64,000 nucleotides of DNA, taken from positions 248,001-312,000 of the forward strand of contig JALCCG010000002.1 in the NCBI GenBank assembly GCA_023212695.1, written 5' to 3'. Positions 25,496 through 34,344 of the stretch are shown one piece after another. Within the stretch, counting starts at the first letter, position 1. Each line of letters starts with the position of its first letter. Both the position numbers and the translations under genes were made by a program. The notes below the pieces were generated by a model. That model ran no database searches and was not told the DNA's origin. It worked only from the letters and a program-made list of their open reading frames with translations. This DNA is from Sporisorium sorghi (taxonomy: Eukaryota > Basidiomycota > Ustilaginomycetes > Ustilaginales > Ustilaginaceae).

Positions 25496-26526
25496 TCTGC
25501 TGCGCCCCCTTCATCATCGGCATATACGTGAAGAAGCGTATCTTCCGGCTTCGGAAACGGAGCCAGGTCTGCAGATTCCGTCGCTTCTTTGATCTCCAGA
25601 TTCAATTGTGCGACCAGATCCTGATCGCGTGTTTCGTCCCAGAGCCCAAGGTCGATTAAATAGGTCTTAAAGCGGGCAACGCCGTCTTTTTTCCAGTTCT
25701 CTTCAACCTCTTCTTTTGTCCGGTAAGCCAGATCGTTATCCGATGTGGAATGAGGGGACAAACGGTACATCATGGATTCAATCAGCGTAGGTCCTTCCCC
25801 GCGAATCGCACGTTCGCGTGCTTCCTTCACGGCTGCGTACACTTCAAGCGCATCATTGCCGTCTACTCGAATACCAGGGAAGCCATACCCAAGAGCACGA
25901 TCGCTCACCTTACCGCTAATCTGTTTATGAAGCGGCACCGAGATGGCATATTGGTTATTCTCACACATGATAATGACAGGAAGCTTGTGAACACCTGCAA
26001 AGTTGCAGCCCTCATGAAAATCGCCCTGATTGCTTGATCCTTCACCAAATGTAACAAACGATACAAAGTCCTTCTTCTGCATTTTCGCGGCAAGCGCAAT
26101 ACCGACCGCATGCGGAACCTGGGTTGTCACCGGGCTTGAGCCCGTCACAATCCGCAGACGCTTGCTGCCGAAGTGTCCTGGCATCTGGCGTCCCCCGCTG
26201 TTCGGATCTTCAGCCTTGGCAAATGCCGACAGCATCAATTCCCGAGGCGTCATGCCAACGGCCATTACAAATCCGTAGTCACGGTAGTATGGTAAGAAAT
26301 AATCCTTCTCCCGGTCCAGTGCAAAAGCAGCAGCAACCTGGCATGCCTCCTGCCCGATACCCGATACGTGAAAATTAATTTTGCCCGCACGCTGCAGCAG
26401 CAGGTTGCGCTCATCGAACTTTCGCGCCAGTACCATATATTTGTACATGTCTAGCACTTGTCCGTCGGTCAGTCCAAGCTGCTCATGCCTATTGTTGTTC
26501 GCCGTAACCGTTTCATGTTCTTTCAT
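25486..26526 (-). CDS. bkdAA: Branched-chain 2-oxoacid dehydrogenase E1 alpha subunit
   Basis: This 346-residue thiamine-diphosphate subunit has the GEGSSNQGDFHEGCNFAGV motif for cofactor and Mg2+, the phosphorylation-loop-like YRLSPHSTSDND, and QMPGHFGSKRLRIV. The branched-chain rather than pyruvate assignment follows from the lpdV-AA-AB-B set. It starts at an ATG after AAAGGAGG. A 175-base gap separates it from lpdV and holds a -10 sequence and a FapR-like site. Confidence 0.92.
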   Translation of the reverse strand: MKEHETVTANNNRHEQLGLTDGQVLDMYKYMVLARKFDERNLLLQRAGKINFHVSGIGQEACQVAAAFALDREKDYFLPYYRDYGFVMAVGMTPRELMLSAFAKAEDPNSGGRQMPGHFGSKRLRIVTGSSPVTTQVPHAVGIALAAKMQKKDFVSFVTFGEGSSNQGDFHEGCNFAGVHKLPVIIMCENNQYAISVPLHKQISGKVSDRALGYGFPGIRVDGNDALEVYAAVKEARERAIRGEGPTLIESMMYRLSPHSTSDNDLAYRTKEEVEENWKKDGVARFKTYLIDLGLWDETRDQDLVAQLNLEIKEATESADLAPFPKPEDTLLHVYADDEGGAAEWR

Positions 26527-26607
26527 GGAGATCCCTCCTTTATGTGAGCCATGACTATCAGGCTTGACCTGCCCATTTCGTTAAGAAGGGGGCATATTAG
26601 ATCAAGT

Positions 26608-26626
26608 ATTAAAACCTGGTACTAAG
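26608..26626. promoter_or_regulatory. FapR-like operator before bkdAA
   Basis: The sequence ATTAAAACCTGGTACTAAG reads on the minus strand as CTTAGTACCAGGTTTTAAT, close to the known FapR site TTAGTACCTRNTCTTAAT. It would lie just downstream of a TATAAT (26642-26647, minus strand), with transcription starting near 26635. The -35 for that -10 is weak. The identification was made by eye. Confidence 0.5.
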
Positions 26627-26641
26627 ACTTGGCTTAATGTT

Positions 26642-26647
26642 ATTATA
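26642..26647 (-). promoter_or_regulatory. Possible -10 element before bkdAA
   Basis: A perfect TATAAT lies about 115 bases before the bkdAA start. The best -35 at 17 bases (TTTCTT) is poor, so this is a possible, not a proven, internal promoter. Confidence 0.35.
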
Positions 26648-26701
26648 ATCCCTTTCTCCGCAAAAAGAAATGAGGGATTCCACAAAAGAATACACTCATC
26701 T

Positions 26702-28123
26702 CTACAAACCAATAGCCCGTCCATCCACCGCAAGCATCGCTTCGCCTATAATTTCCGACAAAGACGGATGGGCATGGACAGCCGTCCCCACTTCCCATGG
26801 TGTCGCATCCAGCACTTGAGCTAATGCCGCTTGACCAATCAGCTCCGTTACATGCGGACCCACCATATGCACACCCAGAATATCCTGTGTCTTCTGATCG
26901 GCAATGACTTTAACAAACCCTTCCTTCGTTCCATGGATCAGTGATTTGCCAATCGCCGAAAACGGGAATTTCCCAATCTTGATCTCATGCCCGCGTTCTC
27001 TGGCCTGCTTCTCGGTCAGACCAACGCTCGCCGCCTCATGACGGGTGTATACACAGCGAGGAATCCATTCACTGCGGAAAGTCTCCGACTTCTCGCCCGA
27101 CAGATGGTTTACGGCCGCAATGCCTTCATGACTCGCCGCATGGGCAAGCTGAAGCCCCCCGATGCAATCTCCGATCGCATATATGTGAGGCTCTGTCGTC
27201 TGCATATTCGCATTCACCGTTATTACACCGTTCTCCACCCGAACATCGGTATTCTCAAGGCCAATATTCTCGGTATTGCCTACTCTTCCGACTGAGAGGA
27301 GCAGCTTGTCCGCGGATAACCTTCTTGTCTCATCGCCTTGCTCGATCGTAATGGAGACGCTATGATCCTGGATTTCGCAGCTGTCGGTCAAAAGATTAAT
27401 GTTCGTGATCACCTCAACGCCTCTGGCGGAAAGCATCTTCGTAAGCGCTCGCCCGATTTCTTCATCTTCGGATGGCAGCAGATGAGCGGAGGCCTCTACT
27501 ACCGTCACCTTCACGCCAAAATCGTTCAGCATGGAGGCCCATTCCACGCCGATGACGCCGCCCCCTACGATCATAATGGATGAAGGAAGCTCCTCCAGTT
27601 GAAGTGCATGATCGCTTGTCAGTATATGTATGCCGTCCGGCTCAAGGCCCGGTAAGTGACGCGGCCGCGATCCGGTCGCAATGATCAGATGGGCGGGAAC
27701 CACCGTCTCCATCTCCCCATCCGGAAGCTCAACCGCCACAGCACCGCTCCGCGGGGAGAAAATCGATGGACCGATGACTCTCCCTTTTCCTTGTATGACG
27801 GTGATTTTATTTTTACGCATTAAATATTGGACGCCCTGATGCAGCTTATCCACGATGCCGTCTTTACGCTTCTGCACGTTGCCAAATGACAGCCGAATCC
27901 CGTTCGTCTCGATTCCGTAACTCTCGCTATCCTTCATTTCTGCATACAGTTCAGCACTGCGAAGCAATGCTTTGCTGGGAATACAACCGCGGTGAAGACA
28001 GGTTCCCCCCAGTTTGTCCTGTTCAATGATGACCACATTTTTGCCAAGCTGGGCAGCACGAATGGCAGCTACATAACCACCGGTTCCCCCGCCAAGAATT
28101 GCTACGTCACAAGTTATAGCCAC
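26702..28123 (-). CDS. lpdV: Dihydrolipoamide dehydrogenase of the branched-chain complex
   Basis: This 473-residue flavoprotein re-oxidises lipoyl groups with NAD+. FAD binding is seen in VAILGGGTGGYVAAIRAAQ, the redox disulfide in GGTCLHRGCIPSKALL, NAD binding in IVGGGVIGVEWASML, and the C-terminal active His-Glu in HAHPSLSEIIGEA. The start is a GTG at 28123 with GGAGG 8 bases upstream; the ATG at 28138 overlaps that site. It is the first gene of the bkd set. Confidence 0.93.
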   Translation of the reverse strand: MAITCDVAILGGGTGGYVAAIRAAQLGKNVVIIEQDKLGGTCLHRGCIPSKALLRSAELYAEMKDSESYGIETNGIRLSFGNVQKRKDGIVDKLHQGVQYLMRKNKITVIQGKGRVIGPSIFSPRSGAVAVELPDGEMETVVPAHLIIATGSRPRHLPGLEPDGIHILTSDHALQLEELPSSIMIVGGGVIGVEWASMLNDFGVKVTVVEASAHLLPSEDEEIGRALTKMLSARGVEVITNINLLTDSCEIQDHSVSITIEQGDETRRLSADKLLLSVGRVGNTENIGLENTDVRVENGVITVNANMQTTEPHIYAIGDCIGGLQLAHAASHEGIAAVNHLSGEKSETFRSEWIPRCVYTRHEAASVGLTEKQARERGHEIKIGKFPFSAIGKSLIHGTKEGFVKVIADQKTQDILGVHMVGPHVTELIGQAALAQVLDATPWEVGTAVHAHPSLSEIIGEAMLAVDGRAIGL

Positions 28124-28160
28124 AAACGGCACCTCCATAATAAGTCCAGTTTTCACTATC

Positions 28161-28196
28161 ATTGTACTCTCTTTTTTTCGGATTACAAAATCCGAA
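28161..28196 (-). promoter_or_regulatory. lpdV promoter with palindromic operator
   Basis: On the minus strand TTGTAA (28183-28188) and TACAAT (28161-28166) are 16 bases apart. The perfect palindrome TTCGGATT-ACAA-AATCCGAA (28177-28196) covers the -35. This is a layout expected for a repressor site. The binding protein is unknown. Confidence 0.5.
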
Positions 28197-28279
28197 TCGA
28201 TAATCGAAATAGACATCATCATATGAAAAAGGTATGATAAACGTTAGTTACTTACATCAGTCGCAGGAAGGAATCTCCT

Positions 28280-28585
28280 ATGAAAATGTTAATTTCCCGC
28301 TTTATTGCCATCTTGATTTTGGTCATCCCGGGCTTCATGGCAATGAAGGGTTTCTTAATGATGAAGGATGCGGTTTTTCTATATATTTCCGTTCATGGGG
28401 ATGATAGCGTGGCGAATCCCGCTTTCGGCTGGCTGCCGTTTTTAGGCGGACTTGCGCTGTTTGTCATCGGCATCAGTTTCTTGGGCGGGTGGATCCTGTT
28501 CCGGGATCGCAAACGGAATTACGTCGGCCCGAGATTCAAAAAGAAGCGTCCGGCGTCAAAATCAGGAACGCCATCCAAAAGTTAA
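28280..28585 (+). CDS. Small membrane protein, DUF2627 family
   Basis: This is a 101-residue protein with two transmembrane segments (FIAILILVIPGFMAMKGFLM and LPFLGGLALFVIGISFLGGWILF) and a basic C-terminal tail (RFKKKRPASKS). It matches DUF2627 by pattern and by its place next to the bkd cluster in Bacillales. The role is unknown. ATG follows AGGAAGG. It is divergent from lpdV. Confidence 0.72.
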   Translation: MKMLISRFIAILILVIPGFMAMKGFLMMKDAVFLYISVHGDDSVANPAFGWLPFLGGLALFVIGISFLGGWILFRDRKRNYVGPRFKKKRPASKSGTPSKS

Positions 28586-28599
28586 TCAAGCGATATGAA

Positions 28600-28640
28600 A
28601 CAAACACCGGAGAGCCATCTCCGGTGTTTGTTTTTTTGAT
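28600..28640 (+). terminator. Terminator after the DUF2627 gene
   Basis: AAACACCGGAGA GCCA TCTCCGGTGTTT followed by GTTTTTTT is a perfect 12-base stem. It may also serve the converging minus-strand gene, although T residues are fewer on that side. Confidence 0.9.
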
Positions 28641-28652
28641 TGTTTGAACCAG

Positions 28653-28865
28653 CTATTCCATCAAAGCATCCTTCAGTTTGCTCGACATTCTTGTCTGTTT
28701 GGAAGTGGCCTTCAAAACGGTTTTGCGGAGATTCATGTTTTGCTTCGTTATAACTTCAAGTTCTTCATACATGGCATGAATTAACGTTGCTGCTTCCAGA
28801 GATAAGCCTCCCTGCGACTCCACCTCTTGCATACGTGCCTTCCAGGTTTCCATCTTGTCACTCAT
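28653..28865 (-). CDS. Small conserved-looking protein, probably coiled-coil
   Basis: This is a 70-residue, mostly helical and charged protein (ETWKARMQEVESQ; AATLIHAMYEELEVITKQNMNLRKTVLKA). There is no signal or membrane segment. The ATG at 28865 has GAGGGAGA upstream, and the frame extension to 28901 is not needed. No family was recognised. The pattern of heptad-like leucines suggests a short coiled coil. Confidence 0.6.
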   Translation of the reverse strand: MSDKMETWKARMQEVESQGGLSLEAATLIHAMYEELEVITKQNMNLRKTVLKATSKQTRMSSKLKDALME

Positions 28866-28933
28866 GCTTGTCTCCCTCTCAGAGCATTTCACTCTACTCA
28901 TACTTGAACGATCTATCCGTTCCTATTAACGAA

Positions 28934-29821
28934 CTATCGAACCTTCAGATCAGCAGACAATTCAGCAATCAATTTTGGCATCCATTCCTTCAACTCCCAA
29001 AACGAAAAGCCGGCAGCAGCCGCTTTGGCATGATCCATCGTCCAATCCCCCGGAATGCCGAAAGGAGACATATGCTCAGGTGCCGCCGATGTCTGAAGCG
29101 GTGCCGATCTTCCAATTTCCTGCTGAATCAAGCCCATGATTTCTCTGACTGATATTGTACCGACGGAACAAGCATTAACCGGTCCTTCAAACTGAACCTG
29201 ACCTGCCCACTCCAAAAACTCGGCCGCCTCCTCAGCATGCACAAACGATATTTCCGCATCCGGATCGGGCAACCCAATAGCTTCTCCGCTGGCAGCATGC
29301 TCAATATGGAAGAGCAGTCTTCTTGTATAATCATCCGGTCCCAGGACAATCGGTAATCGAACGGCGGTGACATTCAGGTTATGTCGGCTAAACAACACGG
29401 CCTCAGCCTGACGCTTGCCTTCCTTGTAGCTGTAATCCTGGCTTGCATTCATCATGACAGGATATCTGTAAGGATCGAAGTCCTCTTCCCGCACAGGGTG
29501 ATCTGCAAAATCATATACCGATAGCGTGGAGGTCAGCACATATTGTCCAACCCGTCCCGTAAAAATATCGGCTGCTTGTCCCGCTTCTTCTGGAGTATAA
29601 CATATATTATCGTACACGATGTCAAAGTCCTGATTCCCCACCGCTTGCTTCAGGCTTTCCGGATCTTTGCGATCCACGGCAACTCTCTGTACAGCACCTC
29701 CAAAAGAATCCTGGTGTTGTCCCCTCGTCAAAATCGTAACGGCATCTCCGTTAGCCAGCAGCCGGTTAACAAGCCTTCTGCCAAAAAAACGAGTGCCGCC
29801 CAATACTAGAATCTTTGCCAT
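28934..29821 (-). CDS. NAD-dependent epimerase/dehydratase-like protein
   Basis: This 295-residue protein has an extended Rossmann fold. The nucleotide-binding loop is LVLGGTRFFGRRLVNRLL, and YSYKEGKRQAE gives the active YxxxK. It resembles the short-chain epimerase family of nucleotide-sugar enzymes, but the aspartate-rich loop and short C-terminus do not fix a substrate. ATG follows AAGGAGG. It appears to be a lone gene. Confidence 0.75.
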   Translation of the reverse strand: MAKILVLGGTRFFGRRLVNRLLANGDAVTILTRGQHQDSFGGAVQRVAVDRKDPESLKQAVGNQDFDIVYDNICYTPEEAGQAADIFTGRVGQYVLTSTLSVYDFADHPVREEDFDPYRYPVMMNASQDYSYKEGKRQAEAVLFSRHNLNVTAVRLPIVLGPDDYTRRLLFHIEHAASGEAIGLPDPDAEISFVHAEEAAEFLEWAGQVQFEGPVNACSVGTISVREIMGLIQQEIGRSAPLQTSAAPEHMSPFGIPGDWTMDHAKAAAAGFSFWELKEWMPKLIAELSADLKVR

Positions 29822-29973
29822 TTATAATTCCTCCTTACCAGGAAATAAAGTTATCGCGTTTAAAATTCGGTGTATTCTTTCTTAACCAATAGTTATCGTT
29901 GTCTGTCCCTTTTTCTCCATCCGCATCGCAGACTCCTTCTTTTCTCCTATTTTATCTTTGTAACCATCTTCCC

Positions 29974-30012
29974 AAAAAGCAAAAACCGACCAAGCTGGCG
30001 CTCAGTCGGTTG
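29974..30012 (-). terminator. Terminator after the GH43 operon
   Basis: On the minus strand AACCGAC (N14) GTCGGTT is followed by TTTGCTTTTT. It lies about 65 bases after the GH43 stop. Confidence 0.75.
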
Positions 30013-30076
30013 GCTGCTGCATATACGGAGCTGCTGCTCCTGTTATACGAATTAGAATCAGGTTTAGGAGCAGAGG

Positions 30077-31051
30077 TTATGACCTGGATGCCAGATCACT
30101 ATCCGCTCTCGGTACCCCGAAATCCGGCATTCCATCCTCTGTCCACTGGAAAATCTGCACCCGCGTATGTCGATTCGGATCGTATAAGGGGTCTCCCACA
30201 ATCTCCTTATAACTTCTCGCATGGTAGACCAGGATGTCCTGCGAGCCATCCTCGGAAACGGTGAAGCTGTTATGCCCTGGCCCATATTGGCCGTTAGCTT
30301 CCGATGTAGCAAATACAGGCGATGGTGATTTCATCCACGAGTCAGGATTTAACAGGTCACTGTCCTCATCTGCCGTCAGCAGTCCCATCGCATAGTTATG
30401 GTCGGTGGCGCTTGCCGAGTAGGTTATGTAAATACGTCCGTTGCGCTTAAGCACAGCGGCCCCCTCGTTTACGAGATATCCGATCTTCTCCCATTCGTAC
30501 TCGGGAATCGATATACAGACCTGCTCGCCTGTCAGCGTCCATGCGTTTTCCATCAATGAAATGTACAGATTGGAGTTGCCTGGAATAGCAGGATCCTTCT
30601 GAGCCCACACATAATACCGGTTTCCTCTATGCTCAAACGTTGTTGCATCCAAGGCAAACGACTCCCACCGGGTAATCACTTGGCCTTTCTCCACCCATTC
30701 CCCATCCAGCGGGTTTGCCGCCTCGTTCTCCAGCACAAACATACGATGATCAAACAACCCGTCCCTTGTTTCTGAAGTATGGGCAGCTGCATAATAGACA
30801 TACCATTTGCCGTCGATGTAATGCAGCTCAGGAGCCCATATGTTGGCACTCATCAGGCCTGATTCATGCTTGCGCCAGATCGTCGCCTCTTGTGAATCCA
30901 CGAGCCCTTGTATCGTTGTCGAGCGCCGTAGCACAATGCGGTCGTATTCCGGGACGGAACCGGTAAAATAATAATAACCATCGACATGTTTATAGATCCA
31001 TGGATCTGCCCGCTGCTCGATCAGGGGATTTTTTATATATAATTCAGACAT
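30077..31051 (-). CDS. Glycoside hydrolase family 43 (arabinosidase/xylosidase-like)
   Basis: This 324-residue protein lacks a signal peptide, so it acts inside the cell on imported oligosaccharides. The five-bladed propeller signature is there: base Asp16 (RADPWIY), a second acid Asp135 (FALDATTF) and the proton donor Glu196 (NEGAAV). The family acts on arabinose- or xylose-linked sugars; the exact activity cannot be told. It is the last gene of an operon with two sugar permeases and a binding protein. Confidence 0.85.
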   Translation of the reverse strand: MSELYIKNPLIEQRADPWIYKHVDGYYYFTGSVPEYDRIVLRRSTTIQGLVDSQEATIWRKHESGLMSANIWAPELHYIDGKWYVYYAAAHTSETRDGLFDHRMFVLENEAANPLDGEWVEKGQVITRWESFALDATTFEHRGNRYYVWAQKDPAIPGNSNLYISLMENAWTLTGEQVCISIPEYEWEKIGYLVNEGAAVLKRNGRIYITYSASATDHNYAMGLLTADEDSDLLNPDSWMKSPSPVFATSEANGQYGPGHNSFTVSEDGSQDILVYHARSYKEIVGDPLYDPNRHTRVQIFQWTEDGMPDFGVPRADSDLASRS

Positions 31052-31092
31052 GGTGACGACTCCTATACCTTATTATTTTATTTGTATTCTAT

Positions 31093-32007
31093 CTAACCCT
31101 TGATACCGGCGTTTAAGTTAATAGACTGCACAAAGTATTTCTGGGCAAACAGGAACAACAGCAGCGTCGGAATGATCGCTAGAATGGCAGAGCCCATTAA
31201 TTGGCCGATCATGCGATAATTGCCGTATATGTCCTGCAGCAGCAATAGACCTGCGGTGACCGGCATTTTCTCCACATCCGTATATACGATGACAGGCCAG
31301 AGAAAATCATTCCAGGACCCTGTGAAGGAAAACAACCCGCACACAATCAATACCGGCTTCATAAGCGGCAAGATGATAGAGTAATAGATTTTAAAATCTC
31401 CCGCACCATCAACACGAGCCGATTCATCCAGATCCTTGGGAACGCCCATCATAAATTGCCGAACCAGAAAAATGTTACCCATGCCCGCCAACCCCGGAAT
31501 AATCATCGCCCATGACGTGTTCACCCAGCCCAGCGCATCGATGATTTTGTAAGACGGGATGAGATTAACCACGCCAGGAAAAAAGGAGATACCCAGCAAA
31601 GTAAAGAACAATGCATCTCTGCCTTTAAACTTCATGCGTGAATATCCATAACCAGTAAGTGAAATGACCACAATCACCAGCAGTGTATGCAGGGTTGCAA
31701 TGAACACCGAGTTCATCAGCCAGCGTAAAATAGGGGCCGTCGACGTGTTCTGCAGAATGGTAACATAATTATCGAAAATCCAGTTGACGGGCAGCAATCT
31801 GAAACCGCTGGACACCACTTCAGCTTGCGAGCGAAAAGACGTGGTAATACCAAAAATGACGGGAATTGCCCATATGATACACAGCACAATCAGAAATGTG
31901 TAAGCTATATATTTTGAGATGCTTATATGAGATGCAGCCTTCTTCGGACCGGATGGACCAAGCCTTGGATTCTTCATATCGGTTTCATTTAATACCGGGT
32001 TCGACAT
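31093..32007 (-). CDS. Sugar ABC transporter permease (inner membrane, MalG-like)
   Basis: This is a 304-residue protein with six predicted helices and the permease EAA loop ESARVDGAGDFKIYYSIILPLMKP, which contacts the ATPase. It belongs to the carbohydrate-uptake CUT1 class. The ATG at 32007 was chosen; a ribosome site (AGGTAGG) lies 11 bases before it. No ATP-binding subunit is encoded in this operon, so it probably uses a shared MsmK-type ATPase. Confidence 0.88.
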   Translation of the reverse strand: MSNPVLNETDMKNPRLGPSGPKKAASHISISKYIAYTFLIVLCIIWAIPVIFGITTSFRSQAEVVSSGFRLLPVNWIFDNYVTILQNTSTAPILRWLMNSVFIATLHTLLVIVVISLTGYGYSRMKFKGRDALFFTLLGISFFPGVVNLIPSYKIIDALGWVNTSWAMIIPGLAGMGNIFLVRQFMMGVPKDLDESARVDGAGDFKIYYSIILPLMKPVLIVCGLFSFTGSWNDFLWPVIVYTDVEKMPVTAGLLLLQDIYGNYRMIGQLMGSAILAIIPTLLLFLFAQKYFVQSINLNAGIKG

Positions 32008-32061
32008 TGCACAGTACACCTACCTTTATCGTTTCCGTTGCTTGCAAGCATGACTCGCCAT

Positions 32062-32937
32062 CTATGAAGCGTTTCGGTTCATGACATAGTATTGAAGAGC
32101 TGAGATCACAAGTATGACTAATCCCAGCAGCACTGCCATTGCGGAAGCCATACCAGCAATCGATTCTCCATGACCGAAAGCCAGCTGCCGAATGTACATC
32201 ATCAATACCGTTGTGCTCTGCCTTGGTCCCCCGTCCGTCATCATGAGCGGTTGACCGAATACGTTGAAGGCTCCGGCCGTTGTCATAACAAAGGTATAGA
32301 TCAGCGGAAAACGAATCGACGGCAGCGTAATGCTCGAAAACCTGCGGACCGGTCCTGCTCCGTCCATTTCTGCTGATTCGTACAAATCCTTGGATACGCC
32401 GCTTATGGAGGCGCGGTAGATAATCATGTTTCCACCCACGCCGCCCCATATCGTAATGACAATGATAATGAGCCAAGCGTAGGGTTGATTTGCCGCCCAG
32501 ACGGTTTCCGAACCGAAGATATTATTGGTGATTCCAAGCTGCTTATTAAATATTAATGACCAAATAAGTGCCGCCGCGGAAATCGAGATGAGTCCGGGTA
32601 TATAGAGAATGGACTGGATGACATTTTTCATTTTCACTTTTTTATGCTCAAGTGAAACAGCAATCATTAAAGGGATGATAATTAATACAGGCACGCTCAG
32701 CACAACGAAAATCAGCGTGTTTTTCAGACCATTCATAAACTGGCTATAGAACGTGGACTCCGTGTTGAACAGAATTGTTTTATAGTTGGCAAGCCCAACC
32801 CACACGGGATCATTGATCAAATTCCATTGCGTAAACGATGCATATATCCCGTAAATGGTCGGCAGCAGGATAAATACGATAAATAAAATCAGATGGGGAC
32901 CTACAAAGAAAAAAGGCGTCAACGACTTCTTATTCAT
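32062..32937 (-). CDS. Sugar ABC transporter permease (MalF-like)
   Basis: The 291-residue partner of the downstream permease has six helices and the EAA loop LYESAEMDGAGPVRRFSSITLPSI. It starts after AAAGGAG. It lies between the binding protein and the second permease, the usual CUT1 order. Confidence 0.88.
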   Translation of the reverse strand: MNKKSLTPFFFVGPHLILFIVFILLPTIYGIYASFTQWNLINDPVWVGLANYKTILFNTESTFYSQFMNGLKNTLIFVVLSVPVLIIIPLMIAVSLEHKKVKMKNVIQSILYIPGLISISAAALIWSLIFNKQLGITNNIFGSETVWAANQPYAWLIIIVITIWGGVGGNMIIYRASISGVSKDLYESAEMDGAGPVRRFSSITLPSIRFPLIYTFVMTTAGAFNVFGQPLMMTDGGPRQSTTVLMMYIRQLAFGHGESIAGMASAMAVLLGLVILVISALQYYVMNRNAS

Positions 32938-33029
32938 ACCCTTTCATGTCTCCTTTGGAGAAGAAATGTGTCTTGGATCCAACGACACGTTTCTTTTTTT
33001 CAATCGGTTCGGTTCAGATTCCCTGCCTG

Positions 33030-34268
33030 TTATTTCGCGCCGCTATTGCCCTCGGCTATTTTATCCTCTACAAACTTTTGCATTGTCACCAAAGTTTCGT
33101 CGATATCGACATTTCCTCTTACGATATCCCCTGCATAGGTATCTACGGCTTCTGCCACATACGGATAGTATTCATAGGTGTAGATGTACAACGATTCGAT
33201 CTCCTTATCGTTAGAAGTGAAGAACGACTGGATGTAGCTGTCGTAATCAGGGCTCTCAATGACTTGTTTACTGGCCACGATCTGTCCCGCCTTTGCCCAC
33301 TCTATGGAGTGTTCCCGTATGAATTCGAGGAACTGGCCGATGGCTTGTTCTTTTTCATCCGTTCTCTTCTCGTTCTTCAGCATGGAGAATAAGTGTGAGG
33401 AGGCACGGTTCGTGAATGTATCTGCACTGGTCGAATAGATGTTGGTTACGCCAAAATCCAATCCTTCCACGCTGGCATGTGCCGTCGAACTCCATGTGCC
33501 GTCTGTAGAAAATAAAACGTTTCCAGCTTGGAACATCAAGTATCCGTCTTCGCCGAACGGAGTCATTAACCCCGCATCCGATATCTTCTTAATCTCGGTC
33601 AGGGCCTGCTTCATGGCTTCTGTGTTTACGGCCGGCTTGCCGTCTTGCTCGATACCGCCGCCCAGATTCTGAATCTGAGCCAACACAACCCAGCCTAACA
33701 ATGCATCGTTGACCACATAGTCGCCTTCATCTAACTTTCCTTGCAGGGATAATATTTCATCAATGGTAACGACATCGTCATCGAGAAAACTTTCGACATT
33801 GTATTTTTTGAGCAGGTTCTTGTTGTAATACATCGCATTGCTATGAATATCGAGAGGCACAGTATATTGGGTACCCTCCACATTTCCGGTTGCCCAGGCT
33901 TGTGGCAAATAATTGTCTTCTTTCAGTTCTGGTTGCGCTTGCATAACCGTTGTCATGGGTTCAAGTACGCCTTGCTTCACAAAGCTCGGCACCCGGTCGG
34001 CATGAATAATGGACAAATCCGGTACGCCCTTGCCGGAGTTCAGAACCGTGGATATCTTGGTATACATATCCGAAGTAATCACATGTTTCACTTTATACTC
34101 GGGATTTGTTGCATTATAGTCCTTTACGAGCTGATCCATGTAAGCTCCGTCATCACCTGTCAAAGGCGTCCAGAAGGTGATGGTGTTTTTGTCTCCGTTT
34201 CCACATCCCCCTAGAACTGCTACGGCTAACCATACAAGTATCAGTGAAACCCCCATTTTTTTCTTCAA
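33030..34268 (-). CDS. Sugar-binding lipoprotein of ABC transporter
   Basis: This is a 412-residue extracellular substrate-binding protein. The lipobox LGGC follows a 19-residue hydrophobic signal (MGVSLILVWLAVAVLGGC). The mature part has the CUT1 binder fold (TFWTPLTGDDGAYMDQLVKDYN at its start). A TTG start at 34268, with AGGAGG 8 bases upstream, is likely; another TTG at 34271 is also possible and the first ATG is too far away. A strong sigma-A promoter and a cre-like site lie upstream. Confidence 0.87.
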   Translation of the reverse strand: MKKKMGVSLILVWLAVAVLGGCGNGDKNTITFWTPLTGDDGAYMDQLVKDYNATNPEYKVKHVITSDMYTKISTVLNSGKGVPDLSIIHADRVPSFVKQGVLEPMTTVMQAQPELKEDNYLPQAWATGNVEGTQYTVPLDIHSNAMYYNKNLLKKYNVESFLDDDVVTIDEILSLQGKLDEGDYVVNDALLGWVVLAQIQNLGGGIEQDGKPAVNTEAMKQALTEIKKISDAGLMTPFGEDGYLMFQAGNVLFSTDGTWSSTAHASVEGLDFGVTNIYSTSADTFTNRASSHLFSMLKNEKRTDEKEQAIGQFLEFIREHSIEWAKAGQIVASKQVIESPDYDSYIQSFFTSNDKEIESLYIYTYEYYPYVAEAVDTYAGDIVRGNVDIDETLVTMQKFVEDKIAEGNSGAK

Positions 34269-34321
34269 CAAACTCTCCTCCTATTACTAATCATTTGGTT
34301 AATCATTCACCTGTCAGGGAA

Positions 34322-34336
34322 ATGGAAACGATTAAC
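34322..34336. promoter_or_regulatory. cre-like CcpA site in the sugar-operon leader
   Basis: ATGGAAACGATTAAC matches the catabolite element WTGNAARCGNWWWCA at 13 of 15 places. It lies just downstream of the promoter start, where bound CcpA would block elongation. Confidence 0.5.
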
Positions 34337-34344
34337 TTTGGTTC

